Below, in pieces: positions 1 to 8,539 of a stretch of 64,000 bases of DNA (position 1 is its first letter; every line of letters begins with the position of its first letter). Source of the stretch: Pseudomonas guariconensis (GTDB lineage Bacteria; Pseudomonadota; Gammaproteobacteria; Pseudomonadales; Pseudomonadaceae). The position numbers and the translations under genes are program-made. The notes under the pieces were generated by a model. That model was not told where the DNA came from. It did not search any database and saw nothing but the letters and a program-made list of their open reading frames with translations. The stretch covers positions 1-64,000 of the forward strand of contig NZ_FMYX01000003.1 of NCBI RefSeq assembly GCF_900102675.1, read 5' to 3'.

Positions 1-122
1 ACCCAAGCAATTTGCTTCTGCAGATTGCGGTGGTGAAGACGAAAGAACCGAAAGTTCGCAACCACAACGATCACATATCCGAATTGGCTGGAGTGTCATA
101 AGACAGTCTGGCAACAGAATTT
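1..122 (+). other. 23S-5S internal transcribed spacer of an rRNA operon
   Basis: This short non-coding stretch leads directly into the 5S gene. It resembles the spacer that follows the 23S 3' end in fluorescent pseudomonads. The last few bases of 23S may lie at the very left edge, but I cannot fix that boundary. The 16S and 23S genes would lie to the left, outside the window. Confidence 0.75.
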
Positions 123-238
123 CTTGACGACCATAGAGCATTGGAACCACCTGATCCCATCCCGAACTCAGTAGTGAAACGATGCATCGCCGATGGTAGT
201 GTGGGGCTTCCCCATGTGAGAGTAGGTCATCGTCAAGA
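123..238 (+). rRNA. rrf: 5S ribosomal RNA
   Basis: This is the 5S rRNA of the large ribosomal subunit, about 116 nt long. The terminal helix is visible as CTTGACGAC at the 5' end and GTCATCGTCAAG at the 3' end. The internal segments (CATTGGAACCACC, CCCATCCCGAACTC, GATGGTAGTGTGGGG) match the Pseudomonas 5S consensus. It is the last gene of an rRNA operon that enters from the left. No distal tRNA follows before the terminator. Confidence 0.95.
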
Positions 239-248
239 TTCATTTCGC

Positions 249-285
249 AAAACCCCTATCTGCGCGAGCAGGTAGGGGTTTTGTC
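249..285 (+). terminator. rRNA operon intrinsic terminator
   Basis: The inverted repeat AAAACCCCTA (249-258) / TAGGGGTTTT (273-282) forms a strong stem directly downstream of 5S, ending in a T-rich tail. It is a typical factor-independent terminator for the rRNA transcript. Confidence 0.85.
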
Positions 286-568
286 TTTGCGCTGCTGCAC
301 ATGTACCACCTAAGGGTTCGCATAAGGCCCGCTCCTACAGGTGCTAACTCTGTCCTCACAGCAAATATCTTTTGCTCGTCGGCTACCTCACGTCGCTTCA
401 TTGTAAGTGCGACAATATTGCTGCCACATTAAGTGACTTCCCCGTACCTACCCTGCGTCAAGGCTTAGGTTCGGGGCAATCCTGGCACCCGGACCGAGCG
501 ATGCCAGCGCACCGTGCTGCGCATTCCTGGACTTCACCACCGTCCTATCACTTGAGGTAGCAAGCAAG
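286..568. other. Non-coding gap between rRNA terminator and acetolactate synthase gene
   Basis: I see no convincing gene here. A single degenerate REP-like half element (GTTCGCATAAGGCCCGCTCC, about 314-333) is present. The promoter of the downstream synthase gene should lie here, but I could not identify convincing -35 and -10 boxes. The AGGTAGCAAG just before 569 can serve as its ribosome binding site. Confidence 0.5.
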
Positions 569-2212
569 ATGGCCAAGGCCGCCGATGTCGTTGTGCAATG
601 CCTGGAAAACGAAGGCGTCGAGTATGTGTTCGGTATTCCCGGCGAGGAGAACCTCGACCTGCTGGAATCCCTGCGCAAATCGAAGATCAAGCTGGTTCTG
701 ACCCGCCATGAGCAGTCCGCGGGCTTCATGGCGGCCACCTACGGCCGCCTGACCGGCAAGACCGGCGTCAGCCTGTCGACTCTCGGCCCAGGTGCCACCA
801 ACTTGGTGACCGCCAGCGCCTACGCCTACCTGGGCGGTATGCCGATGATGATGATCACCGGCCAAAAGCCGATCAAGAAGTCCAAGCAGGGCCGTTTCCA
901 GATCATCGATGTGTGCGGCATGATGGACCCCATCACCAAGTACACCCACCAGTTCGCCTCGGCCGACAACATCCCGGCCCGCATGCGCGAAGCCTTCCGC
1001 CTGGCTGAAGAAGAAAAACCCGGCGCTGTGCACCTGGAACTGCCGGAAGACATCGCCGCCGAGCAGACCGATGCCATGCCGATCCAGCCCAGCCTGCACC
1101 GCCGCCCGTTGGCCGAGCACGTGGCCATCGAAGCGGCCATCGAGAAGCTGCGCAACGCCCGCAGCCCGATCCTGGTGATCGGTGCCGGCGCCAACCGCAA
1201 GATGACCGCCAAGGTCCTCAAGCAACTGATCGACAAGACCGGCATTCCATTCGTCACCACCCAGCTGGGTAAAGGTGTGGTGGATGAGCGCCATCCGAGC
1301 TTCCTGGGCAACGCCGCGCTGTCGTCCGGTGACTTCGTGCATCGCGCCATCGAAGCGGCCGATCTGATCATCAACATCGGCCACGACGTCATCGAGAAGC
1401 CGCCATTCTTCATGGTGCGTGGCGGTACCGAAGTCATCCACGTCAACTTCCGCTCCGCAGAAGTCGACGCCGTGTACTTCCCGCAGATCGAAGTGATCGG
1501 CGACATCGCCAATGCCGTCTGGCAGATCGGCGAAGGCTTGGGCGACACCTCGCACTGGGACTTCACCCGCCTGCTGGCGATTCGCGAAGCCAATGAAGCG
1601 CAGATCGCCGAAGGCAAGGACGATGACCGCTTCCCGGTCTACCCGCAGCGTCTGGTCGCCGACATCCGCCGCGTCCTGCCGTCCGAAGGCATCGTGGCCC
1701 TGGACAACGGCATCTACAAGATCTGGTTCGCCCGCAACTACAAGGCCCACAAGCCCAACACCGTGCTGCTGGACAACGCCCTGGCGACCATGGGCGCCGG
1801 CCTGCCGTCGGCCATGGCGGCGCATCTGGTGTACCCAGACCGCCCGGTCATCTCGGTGTGCGGTGACGGTGGCTTCATGATGAACAGCCAGGAGCTGGAG
1901 ACTGCAGTACGTCTGGGCATGCACATCACCGTAGTGATCCTGCGTGACGACGGCTACGGCATGATCCGCTGGAAGCAGGCCAACATGGGCTTCACCGACT
2001 TCGGCCTGGACTACGGCAACCCGGACTTCGTCAAATACGCCGAAGCCTACGGTGCCAACGGTCACCGCGTCGAAAGCGCCGAAGGCCTGCTGCCGCTGCT
2101 CGAGCACTGCATCAAGACCCCGGGCGTACACGTGATCGACTGCCCGGTGGACTACAGCGAAAACGACCGCATCCTGAATCAGGAACTGCGTGAACGCGCA
2201 CTGGCGGTCTAA
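569..2212 (+). CDS. Acetolactate synthase, catabolic (AlsS-like) large subunit
   Basis: This is a 547-residue ThDP-dependent enzyme expected to condense two pyruvates to 2-acetolactate in the cytoplasm. The N-terminal pyrimidine-binding domain carries the catalytic Glu in RHEQSAGFMAATYGR (near residue 48) and the LGPGATN loop. The middle domain is of the usual TPP-enzyme type. The C-terminal domain has the GDGGFMMNSQELETA motif near residue 434. About 25 residues later the expected cofactor-binding segment reads RDDGYGM, with Asp where many family members have Asn. An Asp there, together with the C-terminal KYAEAYGA and PVDYSEN segments, resembles catabolic AlsS more than anabolic IlvB. No ilvN-type small subunit or alsD decarboxylase gene is adjacent. 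Oxalyl-CoA decarboxylase or glyoxylate carboligase are less likely alternatives. Confidence 0.85.
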   Translation: MAKAADVVVQCLENEGVEYVFGIPGEENLDLLESLRKSKIKLVLTRHEQSAGFMAATYGRLTGKTGVSLSTLGPGATNLVTASAYAYLGGMPMMMITGQKPIKKSKQGRFQIIDVCGMMDPITKYTHQFASADNIPARMREAFRLAEEEKPGAVHLELPEDIAAEQTDAMPIQPSLHRRPLAEHVAIEAAIEKLRNARSPILVIGAGANRKMTAKVLKQLIDKTGIPFVTTQLGKGVVDERHPSFLGNAALSSGDFVHRAIEAADLIINIGHDVIEKPPFFMVRGGTEVIHVNFRSAEVDAVYFPQIEVIGDIANAVWQIGEGLGDTSHWDFTRLLAIREANEAQIAEGKDDDRFPVYPQRLVADIRRVLPSEGIVALDNGIYKIWFARNYKAHKPNTVLLDNALATMGAGLPSAMAAHLVYPDRPVISVCGDGGFMMNSQELETAVRLGMHITVVILRDDGYGMIRWKQANMGFTDFGLDYGNPDFVKYAEAYGANGHRVESAEGLLPLLEHCIKTPGVHVIDCPVDYSENDRILNQELRERALAV

Positions 2213-2227
2213 CGACTGACGGTCTGC

Positions 2228-2287
2228 CGCGGGCAAGCCCCGCTCCCATGGCATTACAGCTTTTGGGAGCGGGATTGACCCGCGATT
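2228..2287. repeat. Inverted REP pair
   Basis: Two oppositely oriented copies of the P. putida REP core face each other here: CGCGGGCAAGCCCCGCTCCCA and its counterpart TGGGAGCGGGATTGACCCGCG. They can fold into one long hairpin after the acetolactate synthase stop codon. Such pairs are usual 3' ends of transcripts in this group and may act as mRNA stabilisers or terminators. Confidence 0.8.
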
Positions 2288-2366
2288 ACTGTCGTTCTGC
2301 CCACAATTCCCGCTATACCTTTCCCCATGTGCTAGGGTGCACCCAGACTTCTGCCCTAGGACACTC

Positions 2367-2924
2367 ATGATGCTCCCCGCCCTCAGCGAAAAAGAACTCG
2401 ACCGTCTCGAAGATCTGTTGATCACCTACGGCAACGACTATTCGGTACTCAACCTGGCTGAACTCAACGGCTTTTTCACCGCCCTGGCCAGCTCACCGAA
2501 TGCCGTCATGCCTGAGCAGTGGCTGCCTTCGGTCGCTGGTGGAAAAGTCCCCAAGTTCAAGAAACCCGCCCATGAGGAGGCCTACACCGCACTGATGCTG
2601 CGTTACGCCAACCAGGTGGCTGAATCCTTGGCCGATGATCTTGAGCACTTCGAGCCGCTGTTCGAAGAGAGCGAAGGCGAAGAGGGGTCGTCGATCATTC
2701 TCGAGGAGTGGTGCTTCGGCTACATGCGCGGTACCCAGGTGGCCGAGTGGAGCGAGTTGCCGCCGGAGCAGGACCGCCTGCTCAAGGCCATTTCCCTGCA
2801 TGGGTTGGAGGATAATTTCGAGCTGCTCGACGCGATGAGTTTCGACGAGCTCCAGGCATGCGTGCCACAGGTGGTCGAGGCGGCGCGGGGGTTGTACCTA
2901 TATCAAAAGCGACAGCGGCACTGA
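2367..2924 (+). CDS. YecA/YgfB (UPF0149) family protein
   Basis: This is an acidic 185-residue cytoplasmic protein of unknown biochemical role. It has the UPF0149 hallmarks: an N-terminal helix pair, ELNGFFTALASSP near residue 30, then a long Glu-rich helical segment, and the EEWCFGYMRG motif near residue 112. It lacks the C-terminal SEC-C zinc motif of full-length YecA. I chose ATG 2367 because AGGA lies a few bases upstream and the family similarity starts at once; ATG 2370 is equally possible. It stands alone between a REP pair and the glutathione transferase gene. Confidence 0.8.
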   Translation: MMLPALSEKELDRLEDLLITYGNDYSVLNLAELNGFFTALASSPNAVMPEQWLPSVAGGKVPKFKKPAHEEAYTALMLRYANQVAESLADDLEHFEPLFEESEGEEGSSIILEEWCFGYMRGTQVAEWSELPPEQDRLLKAISLHGLEDNFELLDAMSFDELQACVPQVVEAARGLYLYQKRQRH

Positions 2925-3081
2925 GCATGGATCTATCCGACGCCTGCGATAGCGCGGTTCCCACGATTATTCCACCAGCCGAAATACTGGATTGCTCACA
3001 GCACTGATTCTGCTGCTCACCGATCCGGTGCAGCATGTCCTCCAGCAGCGCCACTCCCGGCGCTGATCCGGAGCCCAGAAC

Positions 3082-3711
3082 ATGCCAAGCCCGATCAAAC
3101 TCTACAACTTTCCAAAGTCCGGCCATGCTCACCGCATCGAGCTGATGCTGTCGCTGCTCGAACTGCCCACCGAACTGGTCTTCGTCGACCTGGCCAAGGG
3201 CGAGCACAAGCAGCCCGATTTCCTGGCCATCAACCCATTCGGCCAGGTGCCGGTGATCGACGACAACGGTACTGTCATCGCTGACTCCAATGCCATTCTG
3301 GTGTATCTCGCCAAGGCCTATGGTGGTTCGCGTTGGCTGCCTGAGGATCCGGTCGGTGCCGCTCGCGTGCAACGTTGGTTGTCGGTAGCGGCCGGTCCTC
3401 TGGCCTTCGGCCCAGCGGCTGCGCGCCTGGTGACCGTGTTCGGTGCTTCGTTCAACACCGATGAAGTCATCGGCCGCGCCCACACCCTGCTCAAGGTGAT
3501 CGATGCTGAGCTGGCCAAGGGCCCGTTCCTGGTCGGCGACCAGGCGACCATCGCCGATATCGCCAACTACTCGTACATCGCCCATGCACCGGAAGGTAAC
3601 GTGTCGCTCGAGCCGTACCCCAACGTGCGTGCCTGGCTGGCCCGTATCGAGGCGCTGCCAGGCTTCGTGCCGATGCCGCGCACCGTTATCGGTTTGCAGA
3701 CCACTCTCTGA
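3082..3711 (+). CDS. Glutathione S-transferase family protein
   Basis: This is a 209-residue soluble GST. The N-terminal thioredoxin-like fold has the candidate catalytic Ser/His region [13 protein letters not shown], the cis-proline loop [11 protein letters not shown] and the glutathione-binding [11 protein letters not shown]. The all-helical C-terminal half carries the N-capping box [15 protein letters not shown] lies 9 bases upstream of the ATG. The gene ends 18 bases before a large flavin/iron-sulfur oxidoreductase gene on the same strand, so the two are probably cotranscribed and may share a detoxification or redox role. The substrate is not predictable from sequence. Confidence 0.9.
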   Translation: MPSPIKLYNFPKSGHAHRIELMLSLLELPTELVFVDLAKGEHKQPDFLAINPFGQVPVIDDNGTVIADSNAILVYLAKAYGGSRWLPEDPVGAARVQRWLSVAAGPLAFGPAAARLVTVFGASFNTDEVIGRAHTLLKVIDAELAKGPFLVGDQATIADIANYSYIAHAPEGNVSLEPYPNVRAWLARIEALPGFVPMPRTVIGLQTTL

Positions 3712-3729
3712 GTCCAGAGGAATGCCGCC

Positions 3730-5745
3730 ATGCGATCACCCTGGCATGCAGGTGAGAAACGGCTGCAGGAGCAAGCCGGTGTTGCAGAGCGCATGGAGGC
3801 ATTTGGGCAAAAGGTCATCCGCGACTACATGCCCGACCAGCATCGCGCGTTCTACCATCAGTTGCCATTCATGGTGGTCGGTGCCGTGGATGCCGAGGGC
3901 AAACCTTGGGCGACGCTGCTCGAAGGCCCCGAGGGCTTCGTCAGCTCGCCTGATCCGCGGCAGTTGCTGATCGGCACCGAGCTTGCCGCCGACGATCCGG
4001 CAACGCCGGGATTGGTGGCTGGCGGTGCCGTCGGTCTGTTGGGGATCGAGTTGCACACCCGCCGGCGCAATCGCCTCAATGGCATGATTCGCAGGGCCAG
4101 TGCCGGCCAGTTGGAGGTGGAGGTCGAGCAGTCGTTCGGCAACTGCCCGCAGTACATTCAATTGCGCGAATACACCCGTGTCGACGTACCGTCGCAAGGG
4201 CGTCAGGATTCAACGGCGATCGATGCCAGGGCTCGCGCCATGATCGAGAGCACGGATACATTCTTCGTGGCCAGCTACGTCGAACATGAAAGCGGCCAAC
4301 GCTCGGTGGATGTCTCCCACCGCGGTGGTCGGGCCGGATTCGTGCGGGTCGAAGGCAACCGCCTGACCGTCCCCGATTATGCCGGCAATCTGCATTTCAA
4401 CACCCTCGGCAACTTGTTGGTGAACCCTGTCGCAGGCCTGCTGTTCGTTGACTTCGCCACTGGCGACATGCTTCAGGTGGTCGGGCAGGCCCAGGTCATT
4501 CTCGACAGCCCACTGATCAGTGCTTTCGAAGGTGCCGAGCGAATCTGGACCCTGGATGTCGAACAGGTAGTGTTGCGTCCAGCTGCCGTGTCGCTGCGCT
4601 GGGCATTCCATGAGTACGCCCCCACCAGCCTGGCGACCGGCACCTGGGCCGAAGCCGAGCTGCGCCTGCAACAGCGTGAACGGCAACGTCAATGGTTGAG
4701 CTGGCGAGTATCGCGGATCGAGCAGGAGAGCCGTGATATCCGCTCGTTCTACCTGCAACCTGGGGACGGCGCCGCCGTAACCTTTGCGCCCGGCCAGCAT
4801 ATTCCCGTGCGTTTGCGGACCGAAGGGCAGACGCCACTTATCCGCACCTATAGTTTGTCCAGCGCGCCGTCCGACGGTTACTTGCGTATCAGTGTCAAGG
4901 CGCAGGGGCCGGCTTCATGGCATCTGCACCGAGCGTTGAAGGTCGGTGATCTTTTAGATGTACGCCTGCCTATGGGCAGCTTCACGCTGGACCAAGACAG
5001 CGAACGCCCCCTCGTGCTGATTGGCGCGGGCGTCGGCATCACGCCGCTGATCGCCATGCTCCGTGAGCAACTGGCCAGCGGGCAGGGCCGGCGCATTTAT
5101 CTGTTCCATGGCGGACGTACCTTGGCTGACCTGCCGTTCCAGCAGGAGCTAGGCGCACTCCAAAAGCAATCCGCTGGCCTGCTGAATATCCATCGTGCCC
5201 TGAGTCAGCCGGAAGCGCATGCGGTGCAGGGCCGTGACTACACCTTCGCCAGCCGCCTGGGCATCGACCAGATCAAGACCACACTGGCACTGGACGACTA
5301 CGACTTCTACCTCTGTGGTCCGGCCAGCTTCACCCAGGATCTGTACGAAGGCCTGCGCAGCGTGCATGTGCCCGATTCGCGCATTCATGCCGAAGCCTTT
5401 GGCCCTTCGACCTTGCGTCGTCACACCGACGACAATCAGCCCACGCTGCAACAGCCTCCGCCCGCCAAAGAACCTGTGCCGGTGTACTTCGCCAGCTCTG
5501 CCAAGGAGGCCCGCTGGGCACCGGACAGTGGCACGCTGCTAGAGCTGGCGGAGCGCCGTGGCCTGTCGCCGGAGTTCAGTTGCCGAGGCGGCTCCTGCGG
5601 CACCTGCAAGACCCGACTGGTCAGTGGGCAGGTCCACTACCCGAACCCGCCCGCCGAACTGCCTGAACTTGGTAGCGTACTGATCTGCTGCGCCATTCCG
5701 GCTCAGGCTGAAGAAGGTGTGCAGCCCTTGGTGCTGGAGCTCTAG
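3730..5745 (+). CDS. Three-module PNPOx-like / ferredoxin reductase / [2Fe-2S] ferredoxin fusion
   Basis: This 671-residue predicted cytoplasmic electron-transfer flavoprotein has three parts. Residues about 30-270 are a pyridoxamine-phosphate-oxidase-like split-barrel (FMN-binding type). Residues about 325-560 are a ferredoxin-NADP reductase module with the FAD motif RTYSLSSAP, the nucleotide-binding GAGVGITPLIAM and the terminal LCGPASF motif. Residues about 585-671 are a plant-type [2Fe-2S] ferredoxin with ligands C618, C623, C626 and C653 or C654. AGAGGA precedes the ATG by 9 bases. The gene is coupled to the upstream GST gene. The architecture suggests NAD(P)H to FAD to Fe-S flow, with the split barrel as sensor or acceptor site. 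The physiological substrate is unknown. HcaD/VanB-type oxygenase reductases share only the C-terminal two modules. Confidence 0.85.
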   Translation: MRSPWHAGEKRLQEQAGVAERMEAFGQKVIRDYMPDQHRAFYHQLPFMVVGAVDAEGKPWATLLEGPEGFVSSPDPRQLLIGTELAADDPATPGLVAGGAVGLLGIELHTRRRNRLNGMIRRASAGQLEVEVEQSFGNCPQYIQLREYTRVDVPSQGRQDSTAIDARARAMIESTDTFFVASYVEHESGQRSVDVSHRGGRAGFVRVEGNRLTVPDYAGNLHFNTLGNLLVNPVAGLLFVDFATGDMLQVVGQAQVILDSPLISAFEGAERIWTLDVEQVVLRPAAVSLRWAFHEYAPTSLATGTWAEAELRLQQRERQRQWLSWRVSRIEQESRDIRSFYLQPGDGAAVTFAPGQHIPVRLRTEGQTPLIRTYSLSSAPSDGYLRISVKAQGPASWHLHRALKVGDLLDVRLPMGSFTLDQDSERPLVLIGAGVGITPLIAMLREQLASGQGRRIYLFHGGRTLADLPFQQELGALQKQSAGLLNIHRALSQPEAHAVQGRDYTFASRLGIDQIKTTLALDDYDFYLCGPASFTQDLYEGLRSVHVPDSRIHAEAFGPSTLRRHTDDNQPTLQQPPPAKEPVPVYFASSAKEARWAPDSGTLLELAERRGLSPEFSCRGGSCGTCKTRLVSGQVHYPNPPAELPELGSVLICCAIPAQAEEGVQPLVLEL

Positions 5746-5763
5746 CGTCAGCGCTGGAATAAT

Positions 5764-5787
5764 CGCCCCATGACAACGCATGGGGCG
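5764..5787. promoter_or_regulatory. Perfect 9-bp hairpin just before the LysR start
   Basis: CGCCCCATG (5764-5772), loop ACAACG, then CATGGGGCG (5779-5787). The stem is perfect and ends 4 bases before the chosen LysR start codon. No T-run follows, so it is not a standard terminator. It may restrict ribosome access or act as an operator. Confidence 0.5.
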
Positions 5788-5791
5788 CGGC

Positions 5792-6691
5792 ATGGACCAG
5801 ATTCACCTAATGAAAGTGTTCGTGGCCGTGGGCGAGCAGGAAAGCTTCGCCGCCGCTGCCCGCCGCCTGGCGATTTCGCCTGCTGCCGTGACCCGGGCGG
5901 TCACCGCGCTGGAGGAGCAACTTGGCGTCAAGCTGCTCTTGCGCACCACCCGCAGCGTGCGTCTGACCGAGGCCGGTGGCCGTTACCTGGAAGATACGCG
6001 GCACATTCTGGCCAGCATCGTCGAAGCCAATGAAGCCGCTGCCGGCATCAACGCCGCGCCCAAGGGCGACCTGGCGGTGACCGCGCCGATCCTGTTCGGC
6101 AAGAAGTTCGTCATGCCCTGCATCGTCCGTTACCTGCAGCAGTACCCCGAGGTGGACGTGTCGGCGTATTTTCTCGACCGTGTGGTGAATCTGGTGGAGG
6201 AGGGCCTGGACGTGGCTGTACGCATCGGGCAGTTGCCGGATTCTGGGCTCAAGGCACTGCGCGTGGGCCAGATGCGCCGCTTACTGTGCGCCTCGCCGGA
6301 GTATCTGGAGCGCCACGGCACACCGCGCCATCCTTCGGAATTGCACAGGCATCAGATCATCGCTGCCGGGGCGCTGTCGCCGCGCACGGACTGGCGCTTC
6401 GGCGCGATCGACGAGCCGACGCTGGTACGCATGAAGCCGCGCCTGACCGTGACCAGCAACGACGCTGCAATCGCCGCCGCCAGCGCTGGCCTCGGCATCG
6501 CCCGGCTGCTGTCCTATCAGGTGGCTGATGAACTGGCGGACGGGCGCCTGCAGGTGATCTTGGCCGAGTACGAGGAGGCGTCCTGGCCGATCCACATCCT
6601 GCACCGCGAAAGCAAATACGGCTCGACCAAGGTGCGCACCTTCATCGACATGCTGGCCGAGCATCTGCGCAGCCAGTCGCATCTGGCCTGA
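5792..6691 (+). CDS. LysR-family transcriptional regulator
   Basis: This is a DNA-binding regulator of about 299 residues. The N-terminal winged helix reads FVAVGEQESFAAAARRL then AISPAAVTRAVTALEEQLGVKLL, the canonical LysR recognition region. It is followed by a periplasmic-binding-protein-like effector domain from about residue 90. I chose ATG 5792 (MDQIHLMKVF) because LTTR homology begins there. ATG 5780, four codons earlier and inside a hairpin, is the alternative, and neither has a clear Shine-Dalgarno. Its target is unknown. The preceding GST/oxidoreductase pair points the same way, and the next gene is the convergent nrdB, so there is no divergent target to infer from. Confidence 0.9.
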   Translation: MDQIHLMKVFVAVGEQESFAAAARRLAISPAAVTRAVTALEEQLGVKLLLRTTRSVRLTEAGGRYLEDTRHILASIVEANEAAAGINAAPKGDLAVTAPILFGKKFVMPCIVRYLQQYPEVDVSAYFLDRVVNLVEEGLDVAVRIGQLPDSGLKALRVGQMRRLLCASPEYLERHGTPRHPSELHRHQIIAAGALSPRTDWRFGAIDEPTLVRMKPRLTVTSNDAAIAAASAGLGIARLLSYQVADELADGRLQVILAEYEEASWPIHILHRESKYGSTKVRTFIDMLAEHLRSQSHLA

Positions 6692-6732
6692 CTGTTGGCA
6701 CGCGAGCGGTCCCAGAGGTATCAACTCAAAAT

Positions 6733-6760
6733 AAAAAGGCTGCCCGGAGGCAGCCTTTTC
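6733..6760. terminator. Bidirectional terminator between LysR gene and nrdB
   Basis: AAAAAGGCTGCC, loop CGGA, GGCAGCCTTTT forms a strong stem with A-rich and T-rich flanks. It can therefore end both the rightward LysR transcript and the leftward nrdB transcript. Confidence 0.85.
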
Positions 6761-6775
6761 TAAGTGGCTGGACAA

Positions 6776-8026
6776 TCAGTCCCAGCTCAGCGCACCACCG
6801 GTCTGGTACTCGATAACGCGAGTCTCGAAGAAGTTCTTCTCCTTCTTCAAGTCCATGATCTCGCTCATCCACGGGAACGGGTTGGTGGTCCCTGGATATT
6901 CTTCTTTCAGACCGATCTGGGTCAGGCGACGGTTGGCGATGAACTTGAGGTAGTCCTCCATCATCGCGGCGTTCATGCCCAGTACGCCGCGTGGCATGGT
7001 GTCACGGGCATATTCGATCTCCAGCTGGGTCCCTTGCAGGATCATCTGGGTCGCTTCTTCCTTCATCGCGGCATCCCACAGGTGCGGGTTTTCGATCTTG
7101 ATCTGGTTGATCACGTCGATGCCGAAGTTCAGGTGCATGGATTCGTCACGCAGGATGTACTGGAACTGCTCGGCGACGCCGGTCATCTTGTTGCGGCGGC
7201 CCATGGAGAGGATCTGGGTGAAACCGCAGTAGAAGAAGATGCCTTCCAGGACGCAGTAGTAGGCGATCAGGTTGCGCAGCAGTTCTTTGTCGGTCTCGAC
7301 GGTGCCGGTGTTGAACTCGGGGTCGGAGATGGCGCGGGTGTACTTCAAGCCCCAGGCTGCCTTTTTAGCGACCGATGGGATCTCGTGGTACATGTTGAAG
7401 ATCTCGCCTTCATCCATGCCCAGCGACTCGATGCAGTACTGGTAGGCGTGGGTGTGGATCGCCTCTTCGAAGGCTTGGCGCAGGATGTACTGGCGGCACT
7501 CGGGGTTGGTGATCAGGCGGTACACGGCCAGGGCCAGGTTGTTGGCCACCAGGGAGTCGGCGGTGGAGAAGAAGCCGAGGTTGCGCATGACGATGCGGCG
7601 CTCGTCTTCGGTCAGGCCGTCCATGCTCTTCCACAGGGCGATGTCGGCGGTCATGTTGACCTCTTGCGGCATCCAGTGGTTGGCGCAGCCGTCGAGGTAT
7701 TTCTGCCAGGCCCAGTCGTACTTGAACGGAACCAGCTGGTTGAGGTCGGCGCGGCAGTTGATCATGCGCTTTTCGTCAACGCGCACGCGGGCGGAGGAGC
7801 CTTCGAGTTCGGCCAGGCCTTCGGCGATGTCGAGTTCGTTCAGGGCGGCCTTGGCGCGCTTGACGGCGTCGGAGTCGTCGGCGGTCGCTGCGCGGGCTTC
7901 CTGGGCGGCGGCGTCACCGGCGCTGTCGAGTTTGTCGAGGGTGGCGGCGGCGTTGGCCTGTGCGGGGGTGGCGCCTTTGGCGGCGACTTCACCGTCTTCC
8001 TTGTCGAATTCGTCCCAGCTCAGCAT
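6776..8026 (-). CDS. nrdB: Ribonucleoside-diphosphate reductase, beta subunit (class Ia)
   Basis: This is the 416-residue R2 subunit that houses the diiron-tyrosyl radical cofactor for NrdA. Metal ligands and radical site are visible as D157 ([10 protein letters not shown]), E188 and H191 with Y195 ([10 protein letters not shown]), then a second set in [10 protein letters not shown]. An N-terminal extension of about 85 residues, rich in Ala and acidic residues, precedes the conserved core. I chose ATG 8026 ([11 protein letters not shown]) because CAGGAG lies upstream and the C-terminus also ends in a SWD motif. The longer frame back to 8092 has no support. The gene is separated from nrdA by about 815 bases and has its own NrdR-like box, so it can be expressed apart from nrdA. 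Confidence 0.95.
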   Translation of the reverse strand: MLSWDEFDKEDGEVAAKGATPAQANAAATLDKLDSAGDAAAQEARAATADDSDAVKRAKAALNELDIAEGLAELEGSSARVRVDEKRMINCRADLNQLVPFKYDWAWQKYLDGCANHWMPQEVNMTADIALWKSMDGLTEDERRIVMRNLGFFSTADSLVANNLALAVYRLITNPECRQYILRQAFEEAIHTHAYQYCIESLGMDEGEIFNMYHEIPSVAKKAAWGLKYTRAISDPEFNTGTVETDKELLRNLIAYYCVLEGIFFYCGFTQILSMGRRNKMTGVAEQFQYILRDESMHLNFGIDVINQIKIENPHLWDAAMKEEATQMILQGTQLEIEYARDTMPRGVLGMNAAMMEDYLKFIANRRLTQIGLKEEYPGTTNPFPWMSEIMDLKKEKNFFETRVIEYQTGGALSWD

Positions 8027-8458
8027 GGTCCTGGCTCCTGCTAGAGGGTTGCGCGGGGCAACCGATTGGATTTTAAAAGGTGACGCCTGCAAGGCCCCAA
8101 GGGCGATACGGCAGGCAGTGAGCGCGCGCGCTCGTCACGTTTGAAGGTGTCGGATCAGCGCCTGTCCATGCCTCGCAGGAGGGGCCAGGACGCCTGAATA
8201 CAGTGTGGCAACGATAAAACGTGCGGGCTGGCCAAGCGGTTGGGTACGGCTTGTGTCACGCAGTCGATCATTGGCTAAACCCTTTTTCGAGGGGGGCGAA
8301 GTATAACGGAATTCGCTACCGATCGGAGCGACGCTAGGCCGGTCTGCTGTAATTTTTCGACCGGTATCAGGCGCGTCCGTTCACGAATCACGCGTCGTTT
8401 CCACGGGGAAGGAGTTTAGCGGAAAAATCGCAGATGTGGTGTTTGATTTTTTGATCTA
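8027..8458. other. Long nrdB leader/intergenic region
   Basis: I find no gene here. If the nrdB promoter lies near its NrdR box, nrdB has an untranslated leader of several hundred bases. A small hairpin, GGTTGC-CCCG-CGCAACC on the minus strand, lies close to the nrdB start at about 8049-8067. A weak candidate second NrdR half-match lies at 8427-8442. Nothing else is recognisable. Confidence 0.5.
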
Positions 8459-8474
8459 ACACAAAATATTGTGT
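8459..8474 (-). promoter_or_regulatory. NrdR box upstream of nrdB
   Basis: ACACAAAATATTGTGT is a near-perfect palindrome. It fits the NrdR consensus (aCaCwAtATaTwGtgt) at all but one position. NrdR is the dATP/ATP-sensing repressor of ribonucleotide reductase genes. The site lies between the 43-residue ORF and nrdB, on the nrdB side. A degenerate partner may sit 32 bp towards nrdB (8427-8442). Confidence 0.8.
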
Positions 8475-8539
8475 TTTCGAGGTGGGGTTGTCAGCGTCGA
8501 AAAACCGCACCCGGAGGGCCTTGGCCTTCCGGGCGGGTC

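Noticed and set aside
548..2425. A 625-residue minus-strand frame over the acetolactate synthase and into the YecA gene
   Set aside because: Antisense shadow; it spans two unrelated genes and a REP pair.
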